From NCBI GenBank assembly GCA_017828975.1, contig JAGAJN010000028.1:1-64000 (forward strand): DNA of 64,000 bases, read 5' to 3'. The position numbers and the translations under genes are program-made. Under the pieces are notes generated by a model, which was not told where the DNA came from, searched no databases, and saw only the letters and a list, made by a program, of their open reading frames with translations. The DNA is from Oscillospiraceae bacterium. Lineage in GTDB: Bacteria; Bacillota; Clostridia; Oscillospirales; Ruminococcaceae. This document shows, piece after piece, positions 28,769 through 38,405 of this stretch (its first letter is position 1; each line of letters begins with the position of its first letter).

Positions 28769-29074
28769 ATCGGCACCTCCTGACGATATTGTTCATAACG
28801 AACAGCTTCGATTTTGCCTCCCTCCTGCCGCCGACGGGAAAAACAACTCCGCACGGGGCGTCGGTCTATTTTGCAAATGAGCGCAAAAAAATAGACCTCT
28901 CAAAGAGGTATTACAATTATATCACATATTTCCCCCGCTGTCAAGGGCTTTTTTCAATTTTTTCGGGAAATTTTCCTGTAAACATATTGTAACCGAACTG
29001 TATTTGTTCTGTTCTTTAAAATTTTTCTTTGCTGTGATATAATGGTATTACAGTAAATTTTTGGGGGAATATCA
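28769..29074. other. Divergent control region rpmG / lipoprotein
   Basis: A 306-base gap. On the minus side it holds the rpmG promoter and a 140-base leader containing a hairpin with arms GGTCTATTTT and AAAATAGACC (28868-28902) and a small one with CCTCTTTGAGAGG. On the plus side TGATATAAT (29035-29043) is a candidate -10 for the lipoprotein gene, with only a weak -35. Confidence 0.6.
28916..28944 (-). promoter_or_regulatory. Promoter of rpmG-secE-nusG-rplK-rplA
   Basis: Minus-strand TTGACA (28939-28944), 17 bases, TATAAT (28916-28921): full consensus. Confidence 0.92.
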
Positions 29075-30247
29075 ATGAATAAAAGAGCACTTACAAAATG
29101 TATAGCGATAATTTCCGCCGTAATAATGACGGGCTGTTCATCGTCAAATACACCCGCCGAAGCTTCGGGAGATACGCTTTCCGCCGAGGTGACGACAGTT
29201 TCCGAAACGTCCGAGGAAACGACCACAGAGCAAACATCTGCGGAAACAACAACCGAAGAAACCACATTGGCAAGCACAGCGGAAGAAACCACGACTGCCG
29301 AGGAAACCACAGCCGAAACCGCAGCGGAATCCCCGTCCGATATGGACATTGAGTTCTTCAACTACAAGTTCATCGAGGACTATCCCGCAAGCGAAATCCC
29401 CGAGGATATGCAGGAAAAGGCGGTCGAATTTCTGAAAAGCAGCGATTACTATGCGAAATCTCAGGAAAATATCGCCCTTTACGAAAGCGATACCGACCTT
29501 GCAAAATATGTCGAAAACGGCAGGATAAAGCCGATGTTTCTGGACGGTTGGCAGGACGATTTCGACGGTGATGGCAGCGAAGAAGCTTTCCTGCTGGTGA
29601 ATATGCCTATGACATATAACGACAGCATTTCAACGGAAAGAAGCTTTCTTATCTTTTTGGATAAAAACGACGAAATGACAATACTTGATAATATGACAGG
29701 CTTATACCCCGCAGTATTGCTGGACTACGGCGAATTCAAGCATATCAGCTTCGGCGGATATGGCATCTACGGAGCTGATGATCACACGTTACTGTACGGA
29801 GTGAACGGCGAAAAAGCCGAGGTGCTTTATGGTATGAGGGGCGGATTTGAAAAGTTCGGCTGCTTTCTTTCTGCATACGGCTGGCAGGGCACAGGCTCGA
29901 CTATGTATTTTGACACCGAAAAGCAGCAGTATATCTCCATTACCGGTGAACCTGTTTCCCTTGAGGAATTCCGTGCTCTTGACACGGAAAACATCACCGC
30001 CGATTTCTTCCCGGAAAATGAGGAGTTTATTCCACCCGTACCCGCCCGCCGATTTGGAAACAAATATTACGTTGTTATCCAAGGTATCATGGACAGCGGA
30101 ACTGTCTATGTTTATGAGGACGGAAAGCTTAGTGCTGCCGACGGAATAGCATTAAGAACCAACTCCGATTGTTACAACGATTCGGAACACAGCATTGAGA
30201 ACATCGACATTGATGCAGCTCTGGAAAACATGAAAGCTGTTGAATAA
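29075..30247 (+). CDS. Secreted lipoprotein with Thr/Glu-rich linker
   Basis: A 390-residue exported protein of unknown function. The signal peptide (KCIAIISAVIMTGC) ends in a lipobox with cysteine at residue 21. Residues about 30-90 are a low-complexity linker of ETT, TAEE and SAET units, the type that lifts a domain off the membrane in ruminococci. The remaining 300 residues form a globular domain with FDGDGSEEAFLLV, a phrase seen in calcium-loop-like proteins, but I cannot name the family. Own candidate promoter and terminator. Confidence 0.8.
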   Translation: MNKRALTKCIAIISAVIMTGCSSSNTPAEASGDTLSAEVTTVSETSEETTTEQTSAETTTEETTLASTAEETTTAEETTAETAAESPSDMDIEFFNYKFIEDYPASEIPEDMQEKAVEFLKSSDYYAKSQENIALYESDTDLAKYVENGRIKPMFLDGWQDDFDGDGSEEAFLLVNMPMTYNDSISTERSFLIFLDKNDEMTILDNMTGLYPAVLLDYGEFKHISFGGYGIYGADDHTLLYGVNGEKAEVLYGMRGGFEKFGCFLSAYGWQGTGSTMYFDTEKQQYISITGEPVSLEEFRALDTENITADFFPENEEFIPPVPARRFGNKYYVVIQGIMDSGTVYVYEDGKLSAADGIALRTNSDCYNDSEHSIENIDIDAALENMKAVE

Positions 30248-30253
30248 AAATCG

Positions 30254-30299
30254 AAAGCGTTCCATCAATAGCGGTCTGCCGTTGATGAAACGCTTTTTT
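30254..30299 (+). terminator. Intrinsic terminator after the lipoprotein gene
   Basis: AAGCGTT-c-CATCAA faces TTGATG-a-AACGCTT and is followed by a run of T; it lies between convergent genes. Confidence 0.85.
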
Positions 30300-30304
30300 G
30301 ACAA

Positions 30305-31270
30305 TTATTCGTGTATCTCACTATAAAAATTAGCGTAATCTCTTCTGTTTTCCTTTGTAAACTGGATAGCAGTTCTGGGGTGCTGGTTAAGCTGACCTGT
30401 CATAAGGTACTGAAGGTCGTAGCCCCATACAGCGCCGTCCTCCTTGAGCTTGAGCATGTAATTCTCCAGGAACTTGAAAACGGGGTAAACGTCGTACTTA
30501 GGATTTTTCAGGAAGCCGAGAAGCAGCTCCATAGCGCAGTTTCCTGCACCTCTGCCCATGCCCATGTATGTGCCGTCCAGCCAGTCAACGCCGTCGCCGC
30601 AGCACTCGATAGTGTTTGCAAATGCCAGCTGCTGATTGTTGTGAGCGTGAATTCCGACCTTCTTGCCCGTCTTAGCGGCAAAATTCAGATACAGGTCTGC
30701 GATTCTTGCGATCTGCTCGGGATAGAGCGAACCGAAGCTGTCAACGATATAGATGCAGTCAACGGGAGTCTTGCCCAGCATATCCAGAGCGACCTCGATA
30801 TCCTCCTTCTGTGCCTGAGATACAGCCATAATGTTGCAGCTGGTTTCATAGCCCTTCTTGGCAGCGTCCTCGATCATCTCGATAGCCTCGGGCATCTGGT
30901 GGATATAGGTTGCGACCCGTACCAGGTCAACGGGAGAATTTTCCTTCCTATCGAAATCGTCCAGCTCGTGTCTGCCGATGTCTGCCATAATAGCGATCTT
31001 AAGGTCGGTGTCGTTATCGCCCACGATCTCCCTGATATGGTCATCGCTGCAGAACTTCCACTTGCCGAACTTGCTCTCGTCGAACACCTTCTTGGACGCA
31101 CGGTAGCCCATTTCCATATAGTCAACGCCCGCCTCGATATTAGTGCGGTAAAGCGCCTTTACGAAATCATCTGTAAAGTAGAAGTCATTTACAAGACCGC
31201 CATCTCTGAGAGTGGCGTCAACGACCTTGATACTTTCTCTGTAACCCATTAATTCCGACAAAACCTTCAT
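30305..31270 (-). CDS. DRE-TIM aldolase domain protein
   Basis: A 321-residue paralogue of the barrel half of the 4609-6195 product. VVDATLRDGGLVNDF near residue 18 gives the metal-binding aspartate, GIHAHNNQQ the HxH pair, and MGMGRGAGNCAME the late loop. ATG 31270 is preceded by GGAGGAATATAAA; a reading that starts five codons earlier would place that site inside the gene. Family relatives cleave 4-hydroxy-2-oxo acids or HMG-CoA, but this subgroup tends to occur with glycan genes. It stands alone between a lipoprotein gene and rplQ. Confidence 0.8.
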   Translation of the reverse strand: MKVLSELMGYRESIKVVDATLRDGGLVNDFYFTDDFVKALYRTNIEAGVDYMEMGYRASKKVFDESKFGKWKFCSDDHIREIVGDNDTDLKIAIMADIGRHELDDFDRKENSPVDLVRVATYIHQMPEAIEMIEDAAKKGYETSCNIMAVSQAQKEDIEVALDMLGKTPVDCIYIVDSFGSLYPEQIARIADLYLNFAAKTGKKVGIHAHNNQQLAFANTIECCGDGVDWLDGTYMGMGRGAGNCAMELLLGFLKNPKYDVYPVFKFLENYMLKLKEDGAVWGYDLQYLMTGQLNQHPRTAIQFTKENRRDYANFYSEIHE

Positions 31271-31333
31271 TTTATATTCCTCCAAAACAGAAAATCATTT
31301 TAGTTAAAAATCGGTGGTCAACCGACGTTTATT

Positions 31334-31362
31334 ATTATATCACAAGGATTTGGATTTGTAAA
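31334..31362 (-). promoter_or_regulatory. Promoter of the stand-alone aldolase gene
   Basis: Minus-strand TTTACA (31357-31362), 17 bases, TATAAT (31334-31339). A small TCGGT/ACCGA hairpin follows in the leader. Confidence 0.75.
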
Positions 31363-31436
31363 GCACTTTAACACATAAAATCGGTAGAATTTTAGCAGTT
31401 AAAATCGTTAAATTTCACAATAATTATGTAACCAAA

Positions 31437-31475
31437 AGAAAAGCCCGCCCCGACAAAAAACGTCGGAACGGGCAA
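31437..31475 (-). terminator. Terminator of the S10-spc-alpha operon
   Basis: Minus-strand GCCCGTTCCGAC and GTCGGGGCGGGC form a 12-base stem with TTTTCTTTT after it, 20 bases past the rplQ stop. Confidence 0.92.
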
Positions 31476-31496
31476 AATTTATTCAAGCGGTAAAAA

Positions 31497-31838
31497 TCAA
31501 ACCAGCTCGATAATAGCCATTTCAGCAGCGTCGCCGCGGCGGGGACCAACCTTTACGATCCTGGTGTAGCCGCCCTTAACTTCAGCGTACTTAGGTGCAA
31601 TTTCATCAAAAAGCTTCTTAACAACGTCCTCTTTGGTAACGTATGCTAAAACCTGACGCTTGGAGTGGAGGTCGTTGACCTTAGCTGTTGTGATCATCTT
31701 TTCGGTCATAGAACGAACCTCTTTGGCTCTTGTTACTGTTGTTTCTATTCTGCCGTTTTCGAGAAGAAAAGTAACCATAGCTCTGAGCATAGCCTTTCTA
31801 TGGTCGCTGGTTCTTCCCAGCTTTCTTGTTCCTGGCAT
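31497..31838 (-). CDS. rplQ: 50S ribosomal protein L17
   Basis: Large-subunit protein near the exit-tunnel mouth, 113 residues. [16 protein letters not shown] near the start and [20 protein letters not shown] at the end are diagnostic. Last gene of the operon, 18 bases after rpoA. Confidence 0.98.
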   Translation of the reverse strand: MPGTRKLGRTSDHRKAMLRAMVTFLLENGRIETTVTRAKEVRSMTEKMITTAKVNDLHSKRQVLAYVTKEDVVKKLFDEIAPKYAEVKGGYTRIVKVGPRRGDAAEMAIIELV

Positions 31839-31856
31839 TCAGATTCACTCCTTTGC

Positions 31857-32810
31857 TTATTCTTCATCGGAACTGAGGTCGAAGCCCAGGGACTGGAGCT
31901 TTTCCTTGACCTCGTCGAATGATTTCTTTCCGAGATTTCTAACTTTCATCATTTCCTCTTCGGACTTGTTGATCAAGTCGTCAACGGTGTTGATGCCTGC
32001 GCGCTTCAGACAGTTAAATGAACGTACTGACAAGTCAAGTTCCTCAATGGTCATCTCAAGGATCTTTTCTTTACCCTTTTCATCCTTTTCCACCATAATA
32101 TCGGGCAGTGAAGCCTCGTCGGAAAGGTCGATGAACAATTTCAGATGCTCGTTGAGGAGATTGGCTGCCTGTGAAACCGCTTCCTTAGCGGAAACTGTGC
32201 CGTCCGTCCAGACGTCAAGTATCAGCTTGTCGAAGTCGGTCACCTGTCCAAGTCTAGTATCCTCGACCTGGAAATTTACTTTCAGTACGGGCGTGTAGAT
32301 GGAATCTACTGCGATCACGTCAAGACCGAGGTTGAGCTGCTGCTTGTTCTTTTCAGCGGGAACATATCCCCTGCCCTTGTCGATAGTGATCTCCATATAA
32401 AGCTTAGCGTCCTTGCCAAGTGTGGCAATGTGCATATCGGGAACAAGGATATCCACCTCAGAATCGGTCTTGATATCGCCTGCTGTTACCGTGCATTCGC
32501 CCTCTGCCTCTACATAGATGGTCTTGGGGCCTTCGCCGTAGAGCTTGGCAGTCAGTCCCTTGAGGTTCAGGACGATCTCTGTAACGTCCTCCTTGACCCC
32601 GGGAACGGTAGATAATTCGTGGTGCACTCCATCAATCTTAACAGATGTAACAGCTACACCGGGAAGCGAGGAGAGCAGTACTCTTCTAAGGCTGTTGCCC
32701 AGAGTTGTACCATAGCCGCGCTCAAGAGGAGCGACGATGAACCTTGCATAGGTCCCGTCAGGCTTAGCGTCGACTGTTTCTATTTCCGGCTTTTCAATTT
32801 TCTCAAGCAT
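31857..32810 (-). CDS. rpoA: RNA polymerase alpha subunit
   Basis: Assembly platform of RNA polymerase, 317 residues. The N-terminal domain holds [22 protein letters not shown] near 28-48 in effect (dimer interface), and the C-terminal domain, from about 245, has [16 protein letters not shown] and [16 protein letters not shown], the UP-element and activator contact surface. Between rpsD and rplQ as usual. Confidence 0.98.
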   Translation of the reverse strand: MLEKIEKPEIETVDAKPDGTYARFIVAPLERGYGTTLGNSLRRVLLSSLPGVAVTSVKIDGVHHELSTVPGVKEDVTEIVLNLKGLTAKLYGEGPKTIYVEAEGECTVTAGDIKTDSEVDILVPDMHIATLGKDAKLYMEITIDKGRGYVPAEKNKQQLNLGLDVIAVDSIYTPVLKVNFQVEDTRLGQVTDFDKLILDVWTDGTVSAKEAVSQAANLLNEHLKLFIDLSDEASLPDIMVEKDEKGKEKILEMTIEELDLSVRSFNCLKRAGINTVDDLINKSEEEMMKVRNLGKKSFDEVKEKLQSLGFDLSSDEE

Positions 32811-32869
32811 TCACAAAACCCTCCCATATTCGCATTGGTGACAGTACAATATTAAAAAGCACCGTTCTG

Positions 32870-33466
32870 TTACTTGGAGTACAGCTCGACGATAAGGTGA
32901 GATTCAACCTCATAGTCAAGGTCTTCAACTGCGGGCAGACGAGTTACCTTAGCCTCAGCAGCGTCCTTGTTAACTTCCAGCCAAGCGGGAACAAGACGTC
33001 CGTTTGTCTGCTCAGCGATCTCCTTGAATTTTGCGCTGGACTTGCTTGCTTCTCTCAGAGTGATAACGTCACCGGGCTTTACTCTGTAAGAGGGGATATC
33101 CACTCTCTGACCGTTTACGTTAAAGTGACCGTGAGAAACGAGCTGTCTGGCTTCTCTTCTTGTGAGAGCGCAGCCCATTCTGAACGCAACATTGTCCAGT
33201 CTGGATTCCAGCAGAGTGATGAGGTTATCACCGGCCTTGCCTTCCATCTTGGAAGCGATCTCAAAGAGGTGATAGAACTGCTTCTCAAGAACGCCGTAGA
33301 TGAACTTCAGCTTCTGCTTTTCCTTGAGCTGCATACCGTATTCGGAAACCTTCTTGCGGCTGTTAGCGCCGGGGTTTCTGTTGGATTCCTTAGAAATACC
33401 CATAACAACAGGGCTGATACCTAAAGCCCTGCATCTTTTCAGGATAGGTTCTTTACTTACTGCCAT
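32870..33466 (-). CDS. rpsD: 30S ribosomal protein S4
   Basis: Primary 16S rRNA binder and assembly initiator, 198 residues. KEKQKLKFIYGVLEKQF and the S4 RNA-binding fold (LTRREARQLVSHGHFNVNG) are clear. The N-terminus has only one cysteine, so it is the zinc-free version. In many bacteria S4 represses this part of the operon; no leader site is evident. Confidence 0.98.
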   Translation of the reverse strand: MAVSKEPILKRCRALGISPVVMGISKESNRNPGANSRKKVSEYGMQLKEKQKLKFIYGVLEKQFYHLFEIASKMEGKAGDNLITLLESRLDNVAFRMGCALTRREARQLVSHGHFNVNGQRVDIPSYRVKPGDVITLREASKSSAKFKEIAEQTNGRLVPAWLEVNKDAAEAKVTRLPAVEDLDYEVESHLIVELYSK

Positions 33467-33492
33467 TTAAATTACACCTCCAAGTGTTTTCA

Positions 33493-33900
33493 TCAGACAC
33501 GTCTTCTCTTGGGAGGACGGCATCCGTTATGAGGAATAGGAGTAACGTCCTTGATAAGCTTGACCTCAAGGCCAACCTGCTGGAGTGCTCTGATAGCTGC
33601 CTCTCTGCCTGCGCCGGGGCCCTTAACGAAAACCTCAACAGTCTTCAGACCGTGTTCCATAGCAGCCTTAGCAGCAACCTCAGCAGCAGTCTGAGCTGCG
33701 AAGGGAGTAGACTTCTTGGAGCCTCTGAATCCCAGTCCGCCTGCGCTTGCCCAGGAAATAGCATTACCCTGTGTATCTGTGATAGTTACGATAGTGTTGT
33801 TGAAAGTGGACTGGATATGAACAGCACCATTTTCAATGTTCTTACGCTCTCTGCGTCTTCTGACAACTGTGGCTTTCTTACCGCCTTTAACCTGTGCCAT
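33493..33900 (-). CDS. rpsK: 30S ribosomal protein S11
   Basis: Platform protein near the E site and mRNA exit, 135 residues. [20 protein letters not shown] and the basic tail [12 protein letters not shown] are diagnostic. Follows rpsM by 14 bases. Confidence 0.98.
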   Translation of the reverse strand: MAQVKGGKKATVVRRRRERKNIENGAVHIQSTFNNTIVTITDTQGNAISWASAGGLGFRGSKKSTPFAAQTAAEVAAKAAMEHGLKTVEVFVKGPGAGREAAIRALQQVGLEVKLIKDVTPIPHNGCRPPKRRRV

Positions 33901-33914
33901 AAATCATACCCTCC

Positions 33915-34283
33915 TTACTTCTTCTTGTTAGCAATGGTCTTTACGGGACCCTTGCGGGTTCTTGCGTTAGTCTTGGTTCTCTGACCTCTTACGGGCAGAC
34001 CCTTACGATGACGAACGCCTCTGTAACAGCCGATCTCAACAAGTCTTTTGATGTTCAGAGCGGTTTCTCTTCTAAGGTCGCCCTCAACTGTGAAATGCTT
34101 GTCGATATATTCACGCAGCTTAGTTACATCATCTTCGGACAGATCCTTAACTCTGATAGAAGGATCTACGCCTGTTTCCTTGAGGATAAGGTCAGCAGAA
34201 TTACGACCGATACCGTAGATATAAGTGAGACCGATCTCGACTCTCTTATTCTTGGGAAGGTCAATACCAGCAATACGTGCCAT
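33915..34283 (-). CDS. rpsM: 30S ribosomal protein S13
   Basis: Head protein contacting the P-site tRNA and bridging to L5, 122 residues. Begins [20 protein letters not shown] and has [20 protein letters not shown] near the end. ATG 34283 lies eleven bases after GGAGG; a GTG four codons earlier touches that site and is not usable. Confidence 0.98.
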   Translation of the reverse strand: MARIAGIDLPKNKRVEIGLTYIYGIGRNSADLILKETGVDPSIRVKDLSEDDVTKLREYIDKHFTVEGDLRRETALNIKRLVEIGCYRGVRHRKGLPVRGQRTKTNARTRKGPVKTIANKKK

Positions 34284-34355
34284 TTTTTGATGCACCTCCG
34301 TGTTTCTTATTCAAACAATATTCGTATATCCCAAAAACCGCCGAAGCGACGGGCA

Positions 34356-34469
34356 TTAGCCCTGTCTTTGCTTATGCTTGGGGTTTTCGCAGATAATCAT
34401 AATTTTGCCTTTGCGCTTGATGACCTTGCACTTTTCGCAAATAGGCTTAACTGAAGGTCTTACTTTCAT
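34356..34469 (-). CDS. rpmJ: 50S ribosomal protein L36
   Basis: Thirty-seven residues: [16 protein letters not shown], then a cysteine and histidine in CENPKHKQ, the zinc-type form. GAGGTAATCAAA precedes the ATG. A frame open 32 codons further upstream crosses the ribosome site and is not coding. Confidence 0.97.
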   Translation of the reverse strand: MKVRPSVKPICEKCKVIKRKGKIMIICENPKHKQRQG

Positions 34470-34509
34470 TTTGATTACCTCCTCAGTAATTTTACTGCGG
34501 CAGCTCGAA

Positions 34510-34728
34510 TTACTTTGATCTCCAGGTAATGCGTCCCTTGGAGAGGTCATAGGGTGACATTTCAACCGTGACCTTATCGCCGGGAACGATCCTGATGTAG
34601 TTCATTCTGAGTTTGCCTGATACATGGGCAAGGATCTGGTGGCCGTTTGCAAGCTCAACCTGAAAATTCGCATTCGGGAGAGCCTCCAGAACTGTACCCT
34701 CTAACTCAATAACGTCTTCCTTAGACAA
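34510..34728 (-). CDS. infA: Translation initiation factor IF-1
   Basis: Blocks the A site during initiation; 72 residues, one S1/OB fold with [20 protein letters not shown] and [14 protein letters not shown]. Starts eight bases inside the KOW-protein gene, implying coupled translation. Confidence 0.98.
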   Translation of the reverse strand: MSKEDVIELEGTVLEALPNANFQVELANGHQILAHVSGKLRMNYIRIVPGDKVTVEMSPYDLSKGRITWRSK

Positions 34729-34990
34729 GCTTAGTACCCCCTTGAGGTTCTGACGGGCTGTTATATGCCCGCAATAGGTTTCTGAGTTTTTTATCTGTTA
34801 AGTCTGCCGTATCCACATAAGCATTGGTAGGTTTAAGGTGTTTTATTCGCTTTTTTTTGGGTTTGTCGATATGCCTATGCTTACCGTCCGCAATGAAAGC
34901 GAAATCACCCTCGATGTTTATCACCGCATGGTACAAGCCCTTATCGTGACCCGAAGCGGACTTTACAATGCTGCCTGCCTTTATCTCCAT
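34721..34990 (-). CDS. KOW-domain RNA-binding protein
   Basis: Small basic protein of 89 residues. The N-terminal KOW-like segment [19 protein letters not shown] is followed by a lysine-rich stretch ([15 protein letters not shown]), giving an L14e/L24-like appearance. Its place between map and infA is conserved in Clostridia. A ribosome-associated role is inferred from fold and neighbours only. Confidence 0.85.
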   Translation of the reverse strand: MEIKAGSIVKSASGHDKGLYHAVINIEGDFAFIADGKHRHIDKPKKKRIKHLKPTNAYVDTADLTDKKLRNLLRAYNSPSEPQGGTKLV

Positions 34991-35003
34991 GCCGCCCTCC
35001 TGT

Positions 35004-35753
35004 TTAGTCGGGTTTGGTAAGGAGAACGGGGCCGTCGGGTGTTATCGCCACCGTATGCTCGAAATGAGCGGATAACGAACCGCTTTGAGTTAAAACAGTC
35101 CAGCCATCGGGAAGAACCTTGACGCCTTCGCCGACTGCATTGACCATCGGTTCAATAGCAATGACCATTCCCGCCACAAGACGGGGACCGTGTCCCTCTC
35201 TGCCGAAATTCGGTACTTCGGGGGATTCGTGAAGCTCCCTGCCGACGCCGTGGCCGACGTACTTCTTGACCACTGCCATTCCGTTTGTTACGACGTGCTG
35301 CTCGATAGCGTGGGAGATGTCCCCCAGCCTGCCGCCGACTACTGCCTTTTCAATACCCTTGTAAAGGCTTTCCTCGGTGACCTTCATGAGCTTTGCCGCC
35401 TCGTCGGAAATCTGTCCGACAGCGAAGGTCTTGCAGCTGTCGCCGTGGTAGCCGTTAATATAGGCTCCCACATCGACGCTTACTATGTCGCCCTCACAGA
35501 TCTTCCTCTTTCCCGGAATGCCGTGGATGACCTCATCATTGATTGAGATACACGCCGAACCGGGGAACCCGCCGTATCCCAGAAATGACGGCTTAGCGCC
35601 GTGGGATACGATGTAGTTGTGGATTATCCTGTCAAGCTCCTTAGTAGTCATACCAACTCTGATCGAACGGCCTGCAAGCTCAAGAGCGCCGCCTGTGATC
35701 TTGCCGGCGATGCGCATCTTTTCAAGCTCGCTTTTAGATTTGATATTTATCAT
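35004..35753 (-). CDS. map: Methionine aminopeptidase type I
   Basis: Removes initiator methionine from nascent proteins; 249 residues. The five metal ligands are visible: two aspartates in SVDVGAYINGYHGDSC, a histidine in GHGVGRELHE, glutamates in VIAIEPM and FEHTVAI. No N-terminal zinc extension. Twenty-one bases after adk. Confidence 0.98.
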   Translation of the reverse strand: MINIKSKSELEKMRIAGKITGGALELAGRSIRVGMTTKELDRIIHNYIVSHGAKPSFLGYGGFPGSACISINDEVIHGIPGKRKICEGDIVSVDVGAYINGYHGDSCKTFAVGQISDEAAKLMKVTEESLYKGIEKAVVGGRLGDISHAIEQHVVTNGMAVVKKYVGHGVGRELHESPEVPNFGREGHGPRLVAGMVIAIEPMVNAVGEGVKVLPDGWTVLTQSGSLSAHFEHTVAITPDGPVLLTKPD

Positions 35754-35774
35754 TTCTAAGCCTTCTTCTTAAAA

Positions 35775-36407
35775 TCAGGCATTTACTGCTTCGAGAACAA
35801 GCTTGGTGGTTTCGGAAACCTCGCTCTGACCGTAAACGGTCTTCAGCTTGCCCTTGCCCTTGTAGAAGTCTACCAGGGGAGCAGTTGCTTCGTGATAAGT
35901 CTTAAGTCTGTCGATAACAGTTTCGGGAGCGTCGTCCTTACGCTGAACAGCGTTGCCGCCGCACTTATCGCACTTGCCCTCGACCTTGGGAGGGTTAAAT
36001 TCGATGTGGTAGGTAGCACCGCAGCTCTCGCAGACTCTTCTTCCGCCCAAACGAGCCTTAATGTCCTCGTCGGGAACGGAGATCTCGATCACCTTGTCAA
36101 TGCGTACGCCCATAGTTTCCAGAGCCTCAGCCTGGGGAACTGTTCTGGGGAAGCCGTCAAGGATAAAACCGTTTTTGCAGTCGTCCTCAGCAATCCTGTC
36201 CTTGAGAATACCGATAACGACCTCATCGGGAACGAGAGCGCCTGCGTCCATAAAGCTCTTAGCCTTGAGTCCGCATTCTGTACCGTTCTTAACGGCAGCT
36301 CTGAGAATATTTCCTGTGGAGATCTGGGGGATTCCGAGGTTCTCGCTGATCTTTTCAGCCTGAGTACCCTTGCCTGCGCCGGGAGCGCCTAAGAGAATAA
36401 GGTTCAT
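35775..36407 (-). CDS. adk: Adenylate kinase
   Basis: Interconverts ATP, ADP and AMP; 210 residues. P-loop [12 protein letters not shown] at 7-18, [11 protein letters not shown] near 84, and a LID domain with two CxxC pairs (CESCG, CDKCG), the zinc-binding Gram-positive form. ATG 36407 lies nine bases after AAAGGA; the upstream TTG is less likely. Confidence 0.98.
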   Translation of the reverse strand: MNLILLGAPGAGKGTQAEKISENLGIPQISTGNILRAAVKNGTECGLKAKSFMDAGALVPDEVVIGILKDRIAEDDCKNGFILDGFPRTVPQAEALETMGVRIDKVIEISVPDEDIKARLGGRRVCESCGATYHIEFNPPKVEGKCDKCGGNAVQRKDDAPETVIDRLKTYHEATAPLVDFYKGKGKLKTVYGQSEVSETTKLVLEAVNA

Positions 36408-36446
36408 ATTCTTCAATCCTTTCAGAAAAGTCGTGGGTTTATCGGT

Positions 36447-37751
36447 TTATTCAAGGAAGCCCTTGTGATGACGCATCATCAGCTGGGATTCCAGAGTTCT
36501 CACAGTTTCCAGCGCAACGCTTACGATGATGAGGATAGAAGTACCGCCCATCGAGATCTGCAGCTGAGGAACAGCGAGGTTGAAGATGATCGGGAGAATA
36601 GCGATAACTCCGAGGAATATCGCACCGATGAGAGTGATCTTGGAGAGAACTCTCTGAATGAAATCGCTGGTGGGTTTACCGGGTCTGATACCGGGGATAC
36701 CGCCGTTGTTCTGGCGGAGATTGTTAGCTATCTCAACGGGATTATACTGCATCGAAACATAGAAGTAGTTAAATCCGATGATAAGCAGGAAATAAACTAT
36801 CGCATACCAGGGGCTGTTATAAGCGAAGAAATTGAGAACGCCTACATAGAAGTTCTGCCAGAATCCAACGGGATCTGTGGGACGCTTAATGAAAAGCTCC
36901 AAAGTAGCGGGGATAGACATAAAGGACATTGCAAAGATGATAGGCATAACGCCGCTCATTGCGACCTTGATAGGAATATGAGTATTCTGACCGCCGTACT
37001 GCTTTCTTCCCACAACCCTCTTAGCGTACTGAATAGGAATACGTCTTTCCGACTCGTTCATGAATACGATAAAGCCTATCATAAATACGAAGATCAGCAG
37101 AACAAGGATAACGAGGAAGATCATCTTCATATCCGCCTTAGCTGTTTCAAAGAGCTTGAGAACAGCGGAAGGACCTCTTGCAACGATACCCGCAAAGAGT
37201 ATCAGGGAGATGCCGTTGCCCATACCCTTTTCGTTGATCTGGTTGCCCAGCCAAACGATGAGGGACGCACCCGCAACAAAGCAGGCGATAATGACAACTG
37301 CGGTGAAAACGCCTTCAAAGCCGCTTGTATATCTGATCGCACCTGCGCTCTTCATAGTGAGGTAGTAGGCATAAGCCATAAACAGTGCGATAAACATTGA
37401 AACGACATTTGTGATCTTCTGGATCTTCTTTCTTCCATCTTCGCCTTCCTTCTGGAGTCTTTCCAGAGGGGGCAGCGCATAGGTCAGAAGCTGCATGATA
37501 ATGGACGAGTTAATGTACGGCTGGATCGAAAGAGCGAACAGAGTCGCCTTAGAGAGCGCGCCGCCCGAAAGAGCGTCCATATAGTTGAGAATGTTTCCGC
37601 TGGTTCCCATAAGACCTGCAAGCTTGCCTGCCTCGACAAAGGGAACAGGGATAGTACAGCCGATACGGAAAATGAATAAAATGAGTAATGTGTAGAGGAT
37701 CTTCTTCCTTAACTCCACAGACTTCCAAGCATTTCTGAAGGTCTGAAACAC
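36447..37751 (-). CDS. secY: Preprotein translocase subunit SecY
   Basis: Channel subunit of the Sec translocon, 434 residues with ten predicted membrane helices. The N-terminal LFIFRIGCTIPVPFV and plug region, ESERRIPIQYAKR and the C-terminal FLE tail are typical. Starts one base after the rplO stop codon. Confidence 0.98.
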   Translation of the reverse strand: MFQTFRNAWKSVELRKKILYTLLILFIFRIGCTIPVPFVEAGKLAGLMGTSGNILNYMDALSGGALSKATLFALSIQPYINSSIIMQLLTYALPPLERLQKEGEDGRKKIQKITNVVSMFIALFMAYAYYLTMKSAGAIRYTSGFEGVFTAVVIIACFVAGASLIVWLGNQINEKGMGNGISLILFAGIVARGPSAVLKLFETAKADMKMIFLVILVLLIFVFMIGFIVFMNESERRIPIQYAKRVVGRKQYGGQNTHIPIKVAMSGVMPIIFAMSFMSIPATLELFIKRPTDPVGFWQNFYVGVLNFFAYNSPWYAIVYFLLIIGFNYFYVSMQYNPVEIANNLRQNNGGIPGIRPGKPTSDFIQRVLSKITLIGAIFLGVIAILPIIFNLAVPQLQISMGGTSILIIVSVALETVRTLESQLMMRHHKGFLE

Positions 37752-37752
37752 A

Positions 37753-38193
37753 TTACATCACCTCAGCCTTCCCGCCTGCCTTCTCAATTTTTTCCTTAGC
37801 CGATGCAGAGAATGCAGCAGCCTTTACAGTGAGATTCTTTGTCAGTTCGCCGTTTCCGAGAACCTTAACGCCGCTGTTGAGCTTCTTAACGATACCGGAA
37901 GCAATGAGAAGCTCCTCATCAACAACAGTGCCCTCCTTGAAAACTTCAAGATCGGAAACATTGATAACAGTGTAGGTAGTACCGAAGATGTTATTGAAGC
38001 CTCTCTTAGGAATTCTTCTTGCAAGAGGCATCTGACCGCCTTCAAAGCCGGGTCTTACTCCGCCGCCGGAACGTGCCCACTGGCCCTTGTGACCCTTGCC
38101 GGCTGTCTTGCCGTGACCGGAACCGTGGCCTCTGCCGATACGCTTAACTTCCTTGGTGGAACCCTCAGCGGGTGATAATTCGTGTAACTTCAT
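37753..38193 (-). CDS. rplO: 50S ribosomal protein L15
   Basis: Large-subunit assembly protein, 146 residues. The glycine-rich N-terminus ([20 protein letters not shown]) and [18 protein letters not shown] are diagnostic. Between rpmD and secY. Confidence 0.98.
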   Translation of the reverse strand: MKLHELSPAEGSTKEVKRIGRGHGSGHGKTAGKGHKGQWARSGGGVRPGFEGGQMPLARRIPKRGFNNIFGTTYTVINVSDLEVFKEGTVVDEELLIASGIVKKLNSGVKVLGNGELTKNLTVKAAAFSASAKEKIEKAGGKAEVM

Positions 38194-38214
38194 AAAGCTC
38201 GCACCTCCCTTTAA

Positions 38215-38391
38215 TTATGCTTCGCTTACCTCGACGAGGTGGGAAATTTTCTTGATCTTGCCCTGTGTCTGAGCGTTGTCGGGCTGAACTGTTACAGCGC
38301 CGATCTTCTTAAGACCGAGGGACTCGGCAGTAGCGATCTGATCCTTCAGTCTGCCGTTTAAGCTCTTGACCAGCTTGATTTTAAGTGCCAT
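38215..38391 (-). CDS. rpmD: 50S ribosomal protein L30
   Basis: Fifty-eight residues: [18 protein letters not shown] at the start and [17 protein letters not shown] in the middle, the compact bacterial L30. Frame and start lie 14 bases after rpsE; stop 21 bases before rplO. Confidence 0.96.
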   Translation of the reverse strand: MALKIKLVKSLNGRLKDQIATAESLGLKKIGAVTVQPDNAQTQGKIKKISHLVEVSEA

Positions 38392-38405
38392 AGCGAGTAT
38401 CCCCC

